DNA of 64,000 nucleotides from Spongiibacter tropicus DSM 19543 (GCF_000420325.1 NZ_ATUS01000001.1:2360463-2424462), one strand, 5' to 3'. Positions 1-8,502 are shown, numbered from the stretch's first letter. Numbers and translations are program-made. The notes: a model not told the origin generated them from the letters alone.

Positions 1-518
1 GTGCGTTCAACCGCCGCGGTATTCATGTCGCGGTACTTCCAATAGAACGGATAAATGGCGGCGCTGTCTCCCCAGTTGTAGCCATATTTGTAGTTCCAGG
101 CCAGTTTTTCGCCCGCGCGCGGGTCGTCGGCGCTGGGTTCCTGCGGGAAGGGACGACCCGCATGCCAGCCACTGATTTCACCGACTTTTTCACCCAGCGA
201 GACCTTGCCCAGCGAGTTGCGGGTAGCGTCGATATAGCTGCTGTGCAAATCGAACGAGGTAGTGTCTCCAACGGTAATGGTGGTCCAGCCCTCTTCAATA
301 AAGCGCAGGAAAGCCGGGTCGATAATGTCCTTGAACTGGGCGACATTCTCTTTATTGATAACCATGCCAGACGTTAGGCCGGGGTAACTCGGTAGTTTTG
401 CCTGGTAGGGGTGAAAGGAATTATCGATGACGGCGTCATCGGCCAGTGCTTGTCCAGTCAGCAGACAGGCGGCGCAGCTGGCGAGCAGAGTGCGTTTGAG
501 GCGTTGGTAGCTAAACAT
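1..518 (-). CDS. DUF1329 family protein, N-terminal part (gene runs off the left edge)
   Basis: About 172 N-terminal residues are visible. They begin MFSYQRLKRTLLASCAACLL and show a basic n-region, hydrophobic core and an ALA-DD cleavage site, so the protein is predicted to be exported. The following sequence, with its SYPGLTSGMVINKENV stretch, resembles DUF1329 proteins, which are predicted to have a LolA/LolB-like envelope fold. The start is the ATG at 516-518, preceded on the minus strand by a purine-rich GAGAGGA about 7 bases away. It is the fourth and last visible gene of a minus-strand set (YCF48, RND, DUF1302, DUF1329), and DUF1302/DUF1329 pairs are commonly adjacent in hydrocarbon- and steroid-degrading Proteobacteria. 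The biochemical role is unknown; an involvement in moving hydrophobic substrates through the envelope is inference. The stop lies outside the window. Confidence 0.75.
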   Translation of the reverse strand, partial: MFSYQRLKRTLLASCAACLLTGQALADDAVIDNSFHPYQAKLPSYPGLTSGMVINKENVAQFKDIIDPAFLRFIEEGWTTITVGDTTSFDLHSSYIDATRNSLGKVSLGEKVGEISGWHAGRPFPQEPSADDPRAGEKLAWNYKYGYNWGDSAAIYPFYWKYRDMNTAAVER

Positions 519-537
519 GATGTGTCCTCTCTCGTTA

Positions 538-2466
538 TTAGAAGCTGTAGCGAAGGGTCAGTTGGAATTCGTCTTCTTCCTGTGCCATGCCAATCGGGCC
601 TGCGCGGAAGCGACCGAGGGGCTCATAGCCGCCCAAGCCTGCGGTTTCGCCCGCGGGCTGACCGGGATAGGCTTCGGTGAATGGTGCCCAAGGATTACAG
701 GTGCGGCAGTCGTCAAATTTCTGCGCGCCTGCGCCGATTTTCACGTTGAAGCCTGCGGTGATACGGACCTGATCGTTGACCAGCCACTCGATGCTGGGGG
801 CGATGGTTGAAGAGCCTGCTCGGAAGTCGTGGGCGGCGATAATCTGTGGGCTGAGCCGATCGTTCATCCACCAGCCCTTGATCAGCAGGGTGGCTGTCCA
901 GTTGGCTTCCCAGTCTGGAATTCCCGCTTCGCCGTATAGGCGGTGCTCACTTTCATGGTCGAGAATGTGCTGGCCGAAAATTTGCCCTGAGAACAGGAAG
1001 GCGCGGCGAGCGTTCAGGAAGGGAATAAAAATGTTCTTATCGGCGCCCAATACATAGCGCAGAACATCGGACTCTGAATACAGCTCGCTGCGCAGGGTGT
1101 TGGCAAACTCCTCGCCGCTGGTGTGCGCGACTTCCGCGCGAATAACCGTATCGACACCCTGCAGATAATAATCCAGCGAGCCGCCAAGCAGCGTCACACG
1201 GGGGAAGTAGATATCAAAGGCGATTAGCGACGGCCACACGTCGGTCTGTCCGGTGAAGCCGTTCTCAGCAGGAATGCCGCCGCGCAACGAAGGCAGTTGC
1301 GAGCGGAAATTCAATGCATTTAGCGAGAAGCCGAGATCGCCGTAGACCCCCTCAAACTTCAGGCCGACCTGGGTATTGGACAGGCTCCAGCTCGGCATAT
1401 GGGCCTTGCGAATACCGATCTGACCAGGGCCGAAATCGGTGGCGAGTCCGCCGCTGGGGTTGGCCCCGGCAAAGTTGGCCACAGTGCCGCCGTTTTCCCA
1501 CAAGTTATTCATACCGCGGAAGAAACAGCCCGCGTCGAGGATGACGTTGGGTTGGCCGCATTGACCGATGTCGTGGGGACGGAACTGGTCGAAGTTCCAC
1601 ACCAGTTGGATGTTCAGATCGTCAAAGGCCAGACCGTCTAAGACCTCAGTGGGCCCCATGCGGTAATCGGTTTTCAGTATCCACATGGGAATGCGGATAT
1701 CTTCCAGTTCGTCGTAAATATTATTGCGCGAGTAGTCCACCGGGTTGATTACATCCAGCACTCGGAACAGATCGGTGCGGCCCCAGATCACCTGTTGTTT
1801 ACCCAGCCGGGTACTGAGGATGTCACCGTTGCTGAAATTCAGGTCGAAATCGACATACAGTTCGCGGATAAAGTCGAAGCGGTCGTTGAATTCCTGATAG
1901 CGCAGTTCGTCCCGGTCCTTATCCAGGTAGTCGTCGATACAGCCGCGGCTGTCGACATCGCAGGGGCGTACCGGCACACCGAAGGCCACGCCGTGGTTCT
2001 GGCCGTGCAGGTTCTCACCCAGCACCATCATGCCGTCGTTTGGGTTGCGGTTGTTGTTGAATTCCAGCGTTGCACCGGGCGGCAGTGGTGTGTTGGAGGT
2101 GGACAGACCATCGCCGTGATCGACATAGCCCTGTGCGGCATCTTGGAGCCGAATCGGACCGCCCGCGTTCTTGCCGTATTCGTCGTCGTTAAGGTCGTAC
2201 ACGCCGTCGTAGCTACCACGGAAAGTGGCATTAACGCTGACATTACTGAAGCTGCCCACGTCGCCAAACAGCTTCTCGGCTTCGAGCTGTACGGTGTTGC
2301 GAAACTTCGACAGCCCGATGCCATCACGCACAAAGGTGGCGTTTTCATAGAAGCCAGCAACGCGAGTGCTGTCATCAGCCAGCGCGGCTCCCCCTGTCAT
2401 CGACATGCCGGCGACGCCGCTGAATGCAGCACACCAGAATCGCAGGCCTTTTATTGTTTTTTTCAT
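538..2466 (-). CDS. DUF1302 family predicted outer-membrane beta-barrel protein
   Basis: 642 residues. The start chosen is the ATG at 2464-2466 (MKKTIKGLRFW), which has GAGGATC 6 bases upstream and opens a signal peptide ending around ALA-DD. An upstream in-frame ATG would add 18 residues in front of the signal and is unlikely. The body is rich in aromatic and polar alternations (LRYQEFNDRFDFIRELYVD, STRLGKQQVIWGRTDLFR) and ends in a C-terminal Phe (LTLRYSF), the usual signature of BAM-inserted outer-membrane proteins. The match to DUF1302 is by overall pattern. The gene lies 19 bases upstream of the DUF1329 gene and 54 bases after the RND gene. A channel or porin for hydrophobic compounds is a reasonable inference; no substrate can be read from the sequence. 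Confidence 0.75.
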   Translation of the reverse strand: MKKTIKGLRFWCAAFSGVAGMSMTGGAALADDSTRVAGFYENATFVRDGIGLSKFRNTVQLEAEKLFGDVGSFSNVSVNATFRGSYDGVYDLNDDEYGKNAGGPIRLQDAAQGYVDHGDGLSTSNTPLPPGATLEFNNNRNPNDGMMVLGENLHGQNHGVAFGVPVRPCDVDSRGCIDDYLDKDRDELRYQEFNDRFDFIRELYVDFDLNFSNGDILSTRLGKQQVIWGRTDLFRVLDVINPVDYSRNNIYDELEDIRIPMWILKTDYRMGPTEVLDGLAFDDLNIQLVWNFDQFRPHDIGQCGQPNVILDAGCFFRGMNNLWENGGTVANFAGANPSGGLATDFGPGQIGIRKAHMPSWSLSNTQVGLKFEGVYGDLGFSLNALNFRSQLPSLRGGIPAENGFTGQTDVWPSLIAFDIYFPRVTLLGGSLDYYLQGVDTVIRAEVAHTSGEEFANTLRSELYSESDVLRYVLGADKNIFIPFLNARRAFLFSGQIFGQHILDHESEHRLYGEAGIPDWEANWTATLLIKGWWMNDRLSPQIIAAHDFRAGSSTIAPSIEWLVNDQVRITAGFNVKIGAGAQKFDDCRTCNPWAPFTEAYPGQPAGETAGLGGYEPLGRFRAGPIGMAQEEDEFQLTLRYSF

Positions 2467-2520
2467 AGCAGATCCTCGTTTTGGAAAAATAGGTGCCAGG
2501 TGCTTCGCATCCGGCGCCAC

Positions 2521-4956
2521 TCAGGTTTGAGAAACGCCCAGGGCGTTTTCTACGGTATTGCCAGAACTAGACGGTGAGCCGGCGTGGAGCACGCCGTCGT
2601 CATCGGCGTACACAGCGGTGATGAAGCGAGGTTGGAAGCGCAGCACCCAGGAGGGCACCAGCAGCATGGCGGTAATGCCGTTGATTACGATCATCACGCA
2701 GAGCAGCAGGGCCGAGTCGGACTGGAAGCGCAGGTCAGAGAAAATGACCCACATTACGATGCCCGCCATCAGCGTCAGCGCAGTAAAGCTGATCGCCATG
2801 CCGGTGGTGGAGATGGCCTGCTGTACCGAGTGGGCTAGGTCGCGGCACTTCGCCATTTCCTCGCGGATTCTGTCCATCATGTAGATCGAGTAATCGATGC
2901 CCACGCCGATCCCCACCGCGATAACCGGCACCGTATTGATGTCGATATTCAGTCCTGACAGACCCATGTAGGCGTAGGTGAGGGTGGTGGCAAACAGCAT
3001 CGCCAGCAGCATCATCAGCCCGGCGTGCCAGGAGGTATAGAACAGGGTGACAAAGGCGAAAATCAGCAGGAATACCAGCGGCAGCACGATCAGATTGGTC
3101 TGGTAGGCAGACTCGTTCATGGCCGCAGCCACGCCCAAGGTGCCGCCCGCCAGTTTGATGGTCAGGCCCTCCACCTCATCGCCGTGCTCGTCTATCCACT
3201 GCTTGGCCATGTGAATGGCGCGGCGAATGGTCTCGCCTTGGCGATCCTTGTAGTAGAACACCAGATTCGCCACCTGATCGTCGGTGTTATTAAACTCATC
3301 CAGCGCGCCGGGAATGGGACTGGAGGCCATGTAGGTGAACATCAGGCCGCCCACATAGCGCTCGTCGTGGGGAATCTGATACCAGCGCGGGTCGTTGTTG
3401 TGCATCAGGCGGTTCACCTGCTGGATCAAATCCGGCAACCCCTTGGCGCCGCCCACGCCGGGATCGGTGAGCATGTGGGCCTGAAAGGCCGCCAGGGCTT
3501 TCAACACCTCGGGGCGTTTCAAGCCGCCTTTTTCGTCGGTTTCCGCCACCACGTACAGTTCTTCCGAACCAGGGAAGCGCTCGTTCACCACGCGGGAGGA
3601 AATGTTGTAATCGTGGTCGGGATACAGAATTGGCGAGCCGGGTTCGGAGTCGCCGATCTGCACATTGGAGGCGGCGGCCATGCCCAATACCACGGCGGCG
3701 GCGGCAATCAATAGCAAGGTGCGGGCGCTGCCGGGGCGGCTGACAATGCGCGAGCTACTGGCGCCAATATGGCGGAGAATGGTTTCCTTCAGGCGTGGTT
3801 CGCGCGGGGTGGGCAGAATCGACAGCAGCAGCGGTACGCCGATCAGCACGCTGAACACCACGGTGATCGCCCACATAGAGGCGTAGATGCCGAGATGGGT
3901 GTTGAGGGGAATAGAGCCGACCGCAATCAGCAGCAGGCCGATGGCGTCAGACACCACGCCCAGCGAGCCGGGGCGGAACAGACTGTCGAAAGTGGCCTTG
4001 GCGGCAGCGGGGCCGTTGCCGGAGCTGGCTGCCTCGGCGTAGTAACGCTCCACCAGCTGCACGCCGTGGCTCATGGCCCGCGCCGCAATCAGAAAGGGAA
4101 TAACCAGCCCCAGCGGGTCGAGGTTGTAGCCCAGCAGGCTGATAATCCCCAGCCCCCACACAGTGGAAATCAGTACGCCGCCCAGTGGAATCAGTACGCC
4201 GTAGGCCTTGCGGAAGTGGAAGATCAGCAGCGCCAGCATGGTCAGTACCGTGAAGGCGAAAATTTGCAGAATCTGATCCATATAGGTGTAGGCCCAGCCC
4301 ACCAGTACCGGCTGGCCGGTGGCGTACAGGGTAATGCCGTCGGCTGTCACCTCGTCGCGCAGGTCGCGCAGCTGGATAAAGGTTTTTTCGTAGTCGAGCT
4401 GGCCTTCAATCAGCTGGGCCTTGACCAGTGCCATCTTTAAATCGGGAGCCACCAAAGGGCCAAATACACGCGGATTGGCGCTCACATCGGCCTTCATGCC
4501 CGCCAGTGCCTCGGCGTCGTAAGGGCCTTTGGTGGCGTCGAAGTAGGGCTGGGAGTTGATGCTGCCGACTTCCGTCAGCCAGATTTTGCGCGAGTTGCGA
4601 TGCGTGACGCTGGACACCAGATTGTGGTTGACGCCGGGCAGGTTATCGACGGCCTGGGTAACGCGGTCGATCAGCGCCAGCCGTTCGTTGGTAAAGATGT
4701 CCCCCTCGTCGAACTCAATGCCCACCACCAATACGTTGGCGCCGCCAAAGTCATCCTTGATGCTGTTGTGCAGCTGAATATACGGGTGCTGCTGGGGAAG
4801 CAGGTCGGCGAAATCGGTGTAGATTTTCAGTCCCGGAATGCGCAGGGCGAAAAATAACGTGAGCAGGGCAATCAGCGTCAGCACCTTGCGGGGGTTGTTG
4901 AAAATCCACAGTTCCAGAAGGTGCAGGGCGTGCGTAAAACGGTGCAGTCCAGCCAT
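2521..4956 (-). CDS. RND superfamily (MMPL-type) inner-membrane transporter
   Basis: 811 residues. The topology is the duplicated RND/MMPL pattern: one N-terminal membrane segment (about 19-38), a periplasmic domain, a block of five membrane segments around residues 225-385, a second lone segment near 415-430, a second periplasmic domain, and a final block from about 625 to 770. The motif GIGVGIDYSIYMMDR in the second block corresponds to the conserved GxGVDY-type motif of MMPL/sterol-sensing-like transporters. No outer-membrane or fusion partner of the AcrAB type is nearby; instead it is sandwiched between the YCF48 lipoprotein gene (15 bases upstream) and DUF1302. The substrate is unknown. 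Lipid, hydrocarbon or aromatic movement is inferred from this gene set. Confidence 0.85.
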   Translation of the reverse strand: MAGLHRFTHALHLLELWIFNNPRKVLTLIALLTLFFALRIPGLKIYTDFADLLPQQHPYIQLHNSIKDDFGGANVLVVGIEFDEGDIFTNERLALIDRVTQAVDNLPGVNHNLVSSVTHRNSRKIWLTEVGSINSQPYFDATKGPYDAEALAGMKADVSANPRVFGPLVAPDLKMALVKAQLIEGQLDYEKTFIQLRDLRDEVTADGITLYATGQPVLVGWAYTYMDQILQIFAFTVLTMLALLIFHFRKAYGVLIPLGGVLISTVWGLGIISLLGYNLDPLGLVIPFLIAARAMSHGVQLVERYYAEAASSGNGPAAAKATFDSLFRPGSLGVVSDAIGLLLIAVGSIPLNTHLGIYASMWAITVVFSVLIGVPLLLSILPTPREPRLKETILRHIGASSSRIVSRPGSARTLLLIAAAAVVLGMAAASNVQIGDSEPGSPILYPDHDYNISSRVVNERFPGSEELYVVAETDEKGGLKRPEVLKALAAFQAHMLTDPGVGGAKGLPDLIQQVNRLMHNNDPRWYQIPHDERYVGGLMFTYMASSPIPGALDEFNNTDDQVANLVFYYKDRQGETIRRAIHMAKQWIDEHGDEVEGLTIKLAGGTLGVAAAMNESAYQTNLIVLPLVFLLIFAFVTLFYTSWHAGLMMLLAMLFATTLTYAYMGLSGLNIDINTVPVIAVGIGVGIDYSIYMMDRIREEMAKCRDLAHSVQQAISTTGMAISFTALTLMAGIVMWVIFSDLRFQSDSALLLCVMIVINGITAMLLVPSWVLRFQPRFITAVYADDDGVLHAGSPSSSGNTVENALGVSQT

Positions 4957-4971
4957 GATAGTGTTCCTTGA

Positions 4972-5958
4972 TTACTTATTATTGGTATCGGGAGTTGCGC
5001 TGTCGTTCAGGGCGATGCGCAACAGCAAACCACGCCCGCCAGCGGCAATCAGCGTGTCGCCCTGAGTGGTCGCTGCACGCAGATAAAGCGGAATGCTGGG
5101 GGTGTTCAGGGAAGACCAGCGGGTATTGCTCAGTGCCAGCACGGTGGCGTTGTCGCCCAGTGCCAGCAGGCCGCGGGGGCTGTCGATAAAATTGAAAATG
5201 GGGGCCTGGGTGTCGGTGTGCTGTCGCTGCCAGGACTCGCCGCCATCGGCGGTGTGGTAAATAAAGCCGTTCAGCCCGCCGACCCAGCCTTCGCTGGCAG
5301 AGGTGAAGTGGCTGGCGTGGGGATAGAACTCATCGGGAAGATAGCCCGACACCGCCCAACTCTCTCCGCCATTGCGGCTGGTGATGACCATGCCGTACTC
5401 GGCGGTAGCTACCGCGTTCTGCGCGTCGAGAAACTGCAGGTTGGTGATAATGGCGTCTTCATCCAGACTCGATTCCTGCCAGGACGCTCCCTGGTCGCCA
5501 GAGTGCTGGAGCGTGCTGAAACTGCCCGCCACCCACCAGCCGTTGTCGGCGCAGGCAACCGTCATCATCTGCTCGCCGCTGGGCAATTCATGGGACTGCC
5601 AGGTCTGGCCGTCGCCGTGCCACAGGTGGTTGTCAAAGCTCAGTGCAATGAAGCTGTTGTCGGGGCAACTGGCGAGGTCGATAAAGCTCTCGCTGGTGTT
5701 CAGTGCCTGCCGCTGCCAGCTGTTGCCGCCGTCGCGGCTGGAGAGCAGCGTGCCGTTGTTGCCCGCCAGCAGGGTCAGCTCGCCGTTGTCGGCCATTGCC
5801 TGATAGAAGTCCGTGCGTTGCAGAGGTTGGCTGGCCTGCTCATGAACCGCCTCCAGCTCCAGAGGGGCTTCGCAGCCAGTGATCAGCAGGCCTGTCAGTG
5901 CCAGCAGTGATGATACGGAATACCGCGGGCGCAGGGCCTGCGTAAAAAAGTGCGTCAT
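4972..5958 (-). CDS. YCF48/BNR-repeat lipoprotein
   Basis: 328 residues. The N-terminus has a hydrophobic segment followed by the lipobox LITGC (Cys at about residue 29), so a lipoprotein anchored in the envelope is predicted. The rest is a beta-propeller-like series of Asp-box/BNR repeats: SSRDGGNSWQRQ, HSGDQGASWQES, TSRNGGESWAVS and HTADGGESWQRQ recur about every 40-50 residues, matching the photosystem-II-assembly-like YCF48 fold. It is the first gene of the minus-strand envelope operon, whose -24/-12 promoter lies at 6006-6021. In Proteobacteria such proteins are often encoded next to RND transporters, where they may act as accessory or assembly factors; that role is inferred. Confidence 0.8.
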   Translation of the reverse strand: MTHFFTQALRPRYSVSSLLALTGLLITGCEAPLELEAVHEQASQPLQRTDFYQAMADNGELTLLAGNNGTLLSSRDGGNSWQRQALNTSESFIDLASCPDNSFIALSFDNHLWHGDGQTWQSHELPSGEQMMTVACADNGWWVAGSFSTLQHSGDQGASWQESSLDEDAIITNLQFLDAQNAVATAEYGMVITSRNGGESWAVSGYLPDEFYPHASHFTSASEGWVGGLNGFIYHTADGGESWQRQHTDTQAPIFNFIDSPRGLLALGDNATVLALSNTRWSSLNTPSIPLYLRAATTQGDTLIAAGGRGLLLRIALNDSATPDTNNK

Positions 5959-6005
5959 GAATGTGTACCGTCATTGTTATTTGAAAGTCTCGGCAGGGCG
6001 GTTTG

Positions 6006-6021
6006 AGCAATGCCTATGCCA
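6006..6021 (-). promoter_or_regulatory. Sigma-54 (-24/-12) promoter of the YCF48-RND-DUF1302-DUF1329 operon
   Basis: Read on the minus strand this is TGGCATAGGCATTGCT, i.e. TGGCAT-N5-TTGCT, with the invariant GG and GC at correct spacing (consensus TGGCAC-N5-TTGCW). It sits 48 bases upstream of the YCF48 start codon, leaving room for a start site near 5995. The spacing is identical to the phenol promoter at 8189-8204. A sigma-54 promoter needs an enhancer-binding activator; candidate sites lie at 6120-6166. Confidence 0.75.
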
Positions 6022-6119
6022 TAACGGTTTTATTTTTTTAACGCACTGAAATATAAGGAGAATATTGGATTTAAGCCGAGCGTTGCGCGCGGTTGTAAGC
6101 GGGAGGGTTTTGGCAATTT

Positions 6120-6166
6120 TTAACGATATGGTGAAGTTTCCGCAGGGCAGTTGTCGAAATGCTCAA
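6120..6166. promoter_or_regulatory. Two candidate DmpR-type upstream activator sites for the envelope operon
   Basis: Two imperfect palindromes resemble the XylR/DmpR half-site arrangement TTGATCAATTGATCAA. TTGTCGAAATGCTCAA at 6151-6166 matches 11 of 16 positions and TTAACGATATGGTGAA at 6120-6135 matches 9 of 16. Their centres are 31 bp apart, about three helical turns, and lie roughly 133 and 163 bp upstream of the predicted start of the sigma-54 promoter at 6006-6021. The DmpR sites at the phenol promoter have nearly the same geometry. The sites lie just past the 3' end of dmpR. The match is moderate, so regulation by DmpR is an inference. Confidence 0.5.
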
Positions 6167-6188
6167 CTGTCCTGCCGGAGAAAGGGAG

Positions 6189-7886
6189 TCAGGCCTCCAG
6201 GCCGAGTTTTTTCAGGCGATAGGCGAGGGCCGGGCGGGTCAGCCCCAGCAGCCGGGCGGCCCCGGATACATTGTTGTTAGCCTGCTGCATGGCCTTTTGA
6301 ATCAGCGTGGCTTCCACGTCGTCGAGGCTGATCTGGCTGTCGAGAATATCGGTAGACCAGTGCCCGGGGCTGCCGTCGGCAGCAGAGGAAATGTTGCCGC
6401 CGTCGTCCAGCCGCTGGGCGGGACTGTCCAGGCTTTCGGCGGGCGGTGCAGCGAACAGATAATCCTGGCTGATGGTGTCGTTGTTGTCGGTGAGAATCAC
6501 GCCGCGCTCAATCACGTTTTCCAGCTCGCGGATATTGCCGGGCCAGGGGTACCGCATACACAGCTCCAGCGCTTTGTCCGACAGGCCCATGGTGCGCTTG
6601 TCATACTCGGAGTGAAATTTGTTGAGGAAATGCTCGACCAACAGTGGCAGGTCTTCCAGTCGTTCGCGAAGCGGTGGAATTTTCACCGGGAACACATTCA
6701 GTCGGTAAAATAGGTCGGCTCGAAAGCGCCCCTCGTTCACGGCTTCTTCCAGCGATTCATTGGTTGCGGCAATAATGCGGACATCAATTTTCCGGGTTTG
6801 TGAGTCGCCCACGCGCTCCAGCTCACCTTCCTGTAATACACGCAGCAGCGTTGCCTGGGCTCGGGCAGTTAACTCCACCACCTCGTCGAGAAAAATCGTG
6901 CCGCCGTTAGCGCGTTCAAAGCGTCCGGCGCGTGACTGGTTGGCGCCCGTGTAAGCACCTTTTTCCACGCCGAACAGCTCCGCTTCGATGAGGTCGGGTG
7001 GAATGGCGGCGCAGTTTACGGCAATAAAGGGCTTTTCTGCGCGTTCGCTGCGCAAGTGAACACTTCGCGCAATCACTTCTTTACCGACCCCGGTTTCACC
7101 CAGCAGTAACACCGATACCCGGCCCTGAGCGGCCTTGTCGATCATCTTGCAGACTTTGTTGTAAGACGGACTTTGGCCGATGCCATAGTACTGGCCTTCC
7201 TGCTTTTCAAGGCTACTTCGCAGGGAATTGACTTGCGCCTGAAGGTTGTAGAGCTCTTCGACGATGGGGTCGGCTTTGAAGTAGCGGGAAAAATCCTCGG
7301 CGTCGTCCCATTGCTCGGCGGGTTTACCGACAATCACGCAGCGCTCATCGCCGCAGCCGCGACAACTGACCTCCCGAAAAATCACCTCGCGGCCCATGAA
7401 CGACGAGGTATAGGCGCAGGCATAACCGAGCAGTGCCCAGCAGGCGGGCTCGCTCATCTGCCCCAGTTCGGTCTGGCAGATTTCTACCTCGAAAGAATCA
7501 ATCCACTCGACTTCGCCATAGAAATTGCCGTTTTCCTGGTCGATTTCAATTTCCAACGGTACGGCTTTAACCATGCCTTTCAGGCTGTGCAGCTGTGGGC
7601 CGGCCAAGAAAATATCCAGTTCGCTGCAGTGGGGGCGAAGCTTGCGGGCCAGCTCGGAATCTCTCAGTCCGGATTGATAACCGAGCCGGAGGAAAAAGCC
7701 TTTTGCACGCTCGACTCCCATGGTGTTTACCAGTTCTCGGCGAAAGGCGGCGAGTGCACTGAGGTCCATCAGCAGCATGCGTTGCTCACTTAACCATATT
7801 TTGCCTTCCGCGCTTTGGAAACGAATCTGTTCCGTGAGATCTCGGAAATCTTCAATACGAAGCTGAGGTTTGTAACTAATGGCCAT
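6189..7886 (-). CDS. dmpR: Phenol-responsive sigma-54 activator of the DmpR/MopR family
   Basis: 565 residues. Domain order: aromatic-sensing XylR-N plus V4R (1-200), a short linker, an AAA+ domain (about 235-475) and a C-terminal Fis-type helix-turn-helix (about 525-562). The zinc and phenol pocket residues of MopR recur with a constant offset of six: H100 and W128 (MopR H106, W134) and C149, E172, C175, C183 (MopR C155, E178, C181, C189). The AAA+ domain has Walker A GETGVGKE (263-270), the sigma-54 contact loop GAYTGA (312-317, Tyr for the usual Phe) and Walker B TIFLDE. It is divergent from the phenol operon, as in the classical dmp cluster. The pocket supports phenol as effector; response to cresols or dimethylphenols cannot be read from sequence. 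Confidence 0.93.
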   Translation of the reverse strand: MAISYKPQLRIEDFRDLTEQIRFQSAEGKIWLSEQRMLLMDLSALAAFRRELVNTMGVERAKGFFLRLGYQSGLRDSELARKLRPHCSELDIFLAGPQLHSLKGMVKAVPLEIEIDQENGNFYGEVEWIDSFEVEICQTELGQMSEPACWALLGYACAYTSSFMGREVIFREVSCRGCGDERCVIVGKPAEQWDDAEDFSRYFKADPIVEELYNLQAQVNSLRSSLEKQEGQYYGIGQSPSYNKVCKMIDKAAQGRVSVLLLGETGVGKEVIARSVHLRSERAEKPFIAVNCAAIPPDLIEAELFGVEKGAYTGANQSRAGRFERANGGTIFLDEVVELTARAQATLLRVLQEGELERVGDSQTRKIDVRIIAATNESLEEAVNEGRFRADLFYRLNVFPVKIPPLRERLEDLPLLVEHFLNKFHSEYDKRTMGLSDKALELCMRYPWPGNIRELENVIERGVILTDNNDTISQDYLFAAPPAESLDSPAQRLDDGGNISSAADGSPGHWSTDILDSQISLDDVEATLIQKAMQQANNNVSGAARLLGLTRPALAYRLKKLGLEA

Positions 7887-7986
7887 GCCGTAAACCCCGT
7901 TATTTTAATTTTATGGGGAGCTGTCAGTAATGATTTTTAGCGACAGCAAGCTTGCGCGCCATCTAACACTGATTGCGATGAAAAAT

Positions 7987-8002
7987 TCAACCATATGATG
8001 AA
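7987..8002. promoter_or_regulatory. Possible third activator-like palindrome in the dmpR-dmpK intergenic region
   Basis: TCAACCATATGATGAA resembles the weaker site at 6120-6135 (TTAACGATATGGTGAA; 13 of 16 identical). Its centre is 47 bp from the nearest activator site, so it does not fit the usual two-site phasing. It could serve dmpR autoregulation or be chance. Confidence 0.25.
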
Positions 8003-8033
8003 ATTTTATTCCCTCGGGCAGTGGTCAATGGAA

Positions 8034-8079
8034 GTGAGCAAATGCTCATTCGCTCCAAAAAAATTAATCATTTGATAAA
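8034..8079. promoter_or_regulatory. Paired DmpR upstream activator sites of the phenol operon
   Basis: Two palindromic sites resemble TTGATCAATTGATCAA. GTGAGCAAATGCTCAT (8034-8049) contains the perfect inverted repeat TGAGCA-AA-TGCTCA and matches 11 of 16 positions. TTAATCATTTGATAAA (8064-8079) matches 13 of 16. Their centres (8041.5 and 8071.5) are exactly 30 bp apart and lie about 173 and 143 bp upstream of the predicted transcription start near 8215. This is the known geometry of the XylR/DmpR enhancer at Pu and Po. Confidence 0.8.
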
Positions 8080-8188
8080 AAAATCGACGATTAGAGCTGA
8101 ACTATTTATCGGCCTGAATTTTTCCTTATTTCAATTAAATTAATAAAAAACAATGCGTTATTGAGATTTGTTGCGCATGTTTTGCTTG

Positions 8189-8204
8189 TGGCACAGCCGT
8201 TGCT
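8189..8204 (+). promoter_or_regulatory. Sigma-54 promoter of the phenol operon (Po-like)
   Basis: TGGCACAGCCGTTGCT is a perfect TGGCAC-N5-TTGCW -24/-12 element. The predicted start near 8215 leaves a short leader before the dmpK ATG at 8245. The stretch 8050-8180 between enhancer and promoter is strongly AT-rich, as expected for a bendable or IHF-bound spacer; no specific IHF site is claimed. Confidence 0.92.
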
Positions 8205-8244
8205 CTAAGACCGTCAGCCGCCAATAAATAAAACGAGGCAGACA

Positions 8245-8502
8245 ATGAATTCAGGCAATCAACCCACGTTCGATCAGCTCACACGATATATCCGGTTGCG
8301 CAGTGATCCCGGCGAAAAATTCATTGAATTTGATTTCGCGATTGGCCACCCCGAGTTGTTTGTCGAGTTGGTATTGCCCAAAGACGCCTTCGAGGATTTC
8401 TGCCGGTGTAACAACGTCGTGCACATGGATTCCGACACCATCCGCCAGATTGATGAAGACATGATCAAGTGGCGCTTCGGTGAAAAAGGCAAGCGTTATT
8501 AA
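8245..8502 (+). CDS. dmpK: Phenol hydroxylase assembly protein (P0)
   Basis: 85 residues, the usual size of DmpK/PhhK/MphK. The N-terminal RYIRLRSDPGEKFIEFDFAI stretch and the C-terminal DEDMIKWRFGEKGKRY are typical of the family. DmpK is not a catalytic subunit; in the known systems it helps the apo-oxygenase acquire its di-iron centre and inhibits when in excess. It is the first gene behind the sigma-54 promoter, with GAGG seven bases before the ATG. The dmpL gene follows after 60 bases. Confidence 0.93.
   Translation: MNSGNQPTFDQLTRYIRLRSDPGEKFIEFDFAIGHPELFVELVLPKDAFEDFCRCNNVVHMDSDTIRQIDEDMIKWRFGEKGKRY

Noticed and set aside
1795-2577. A 260-codon plus-strand frame opposite the DUF1302 gene
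   Set aside because: It is rich in Val/Ala/Gln as an antisense artefact and has no ribosome-binding site or motif; the minus-strand gene explains the region.
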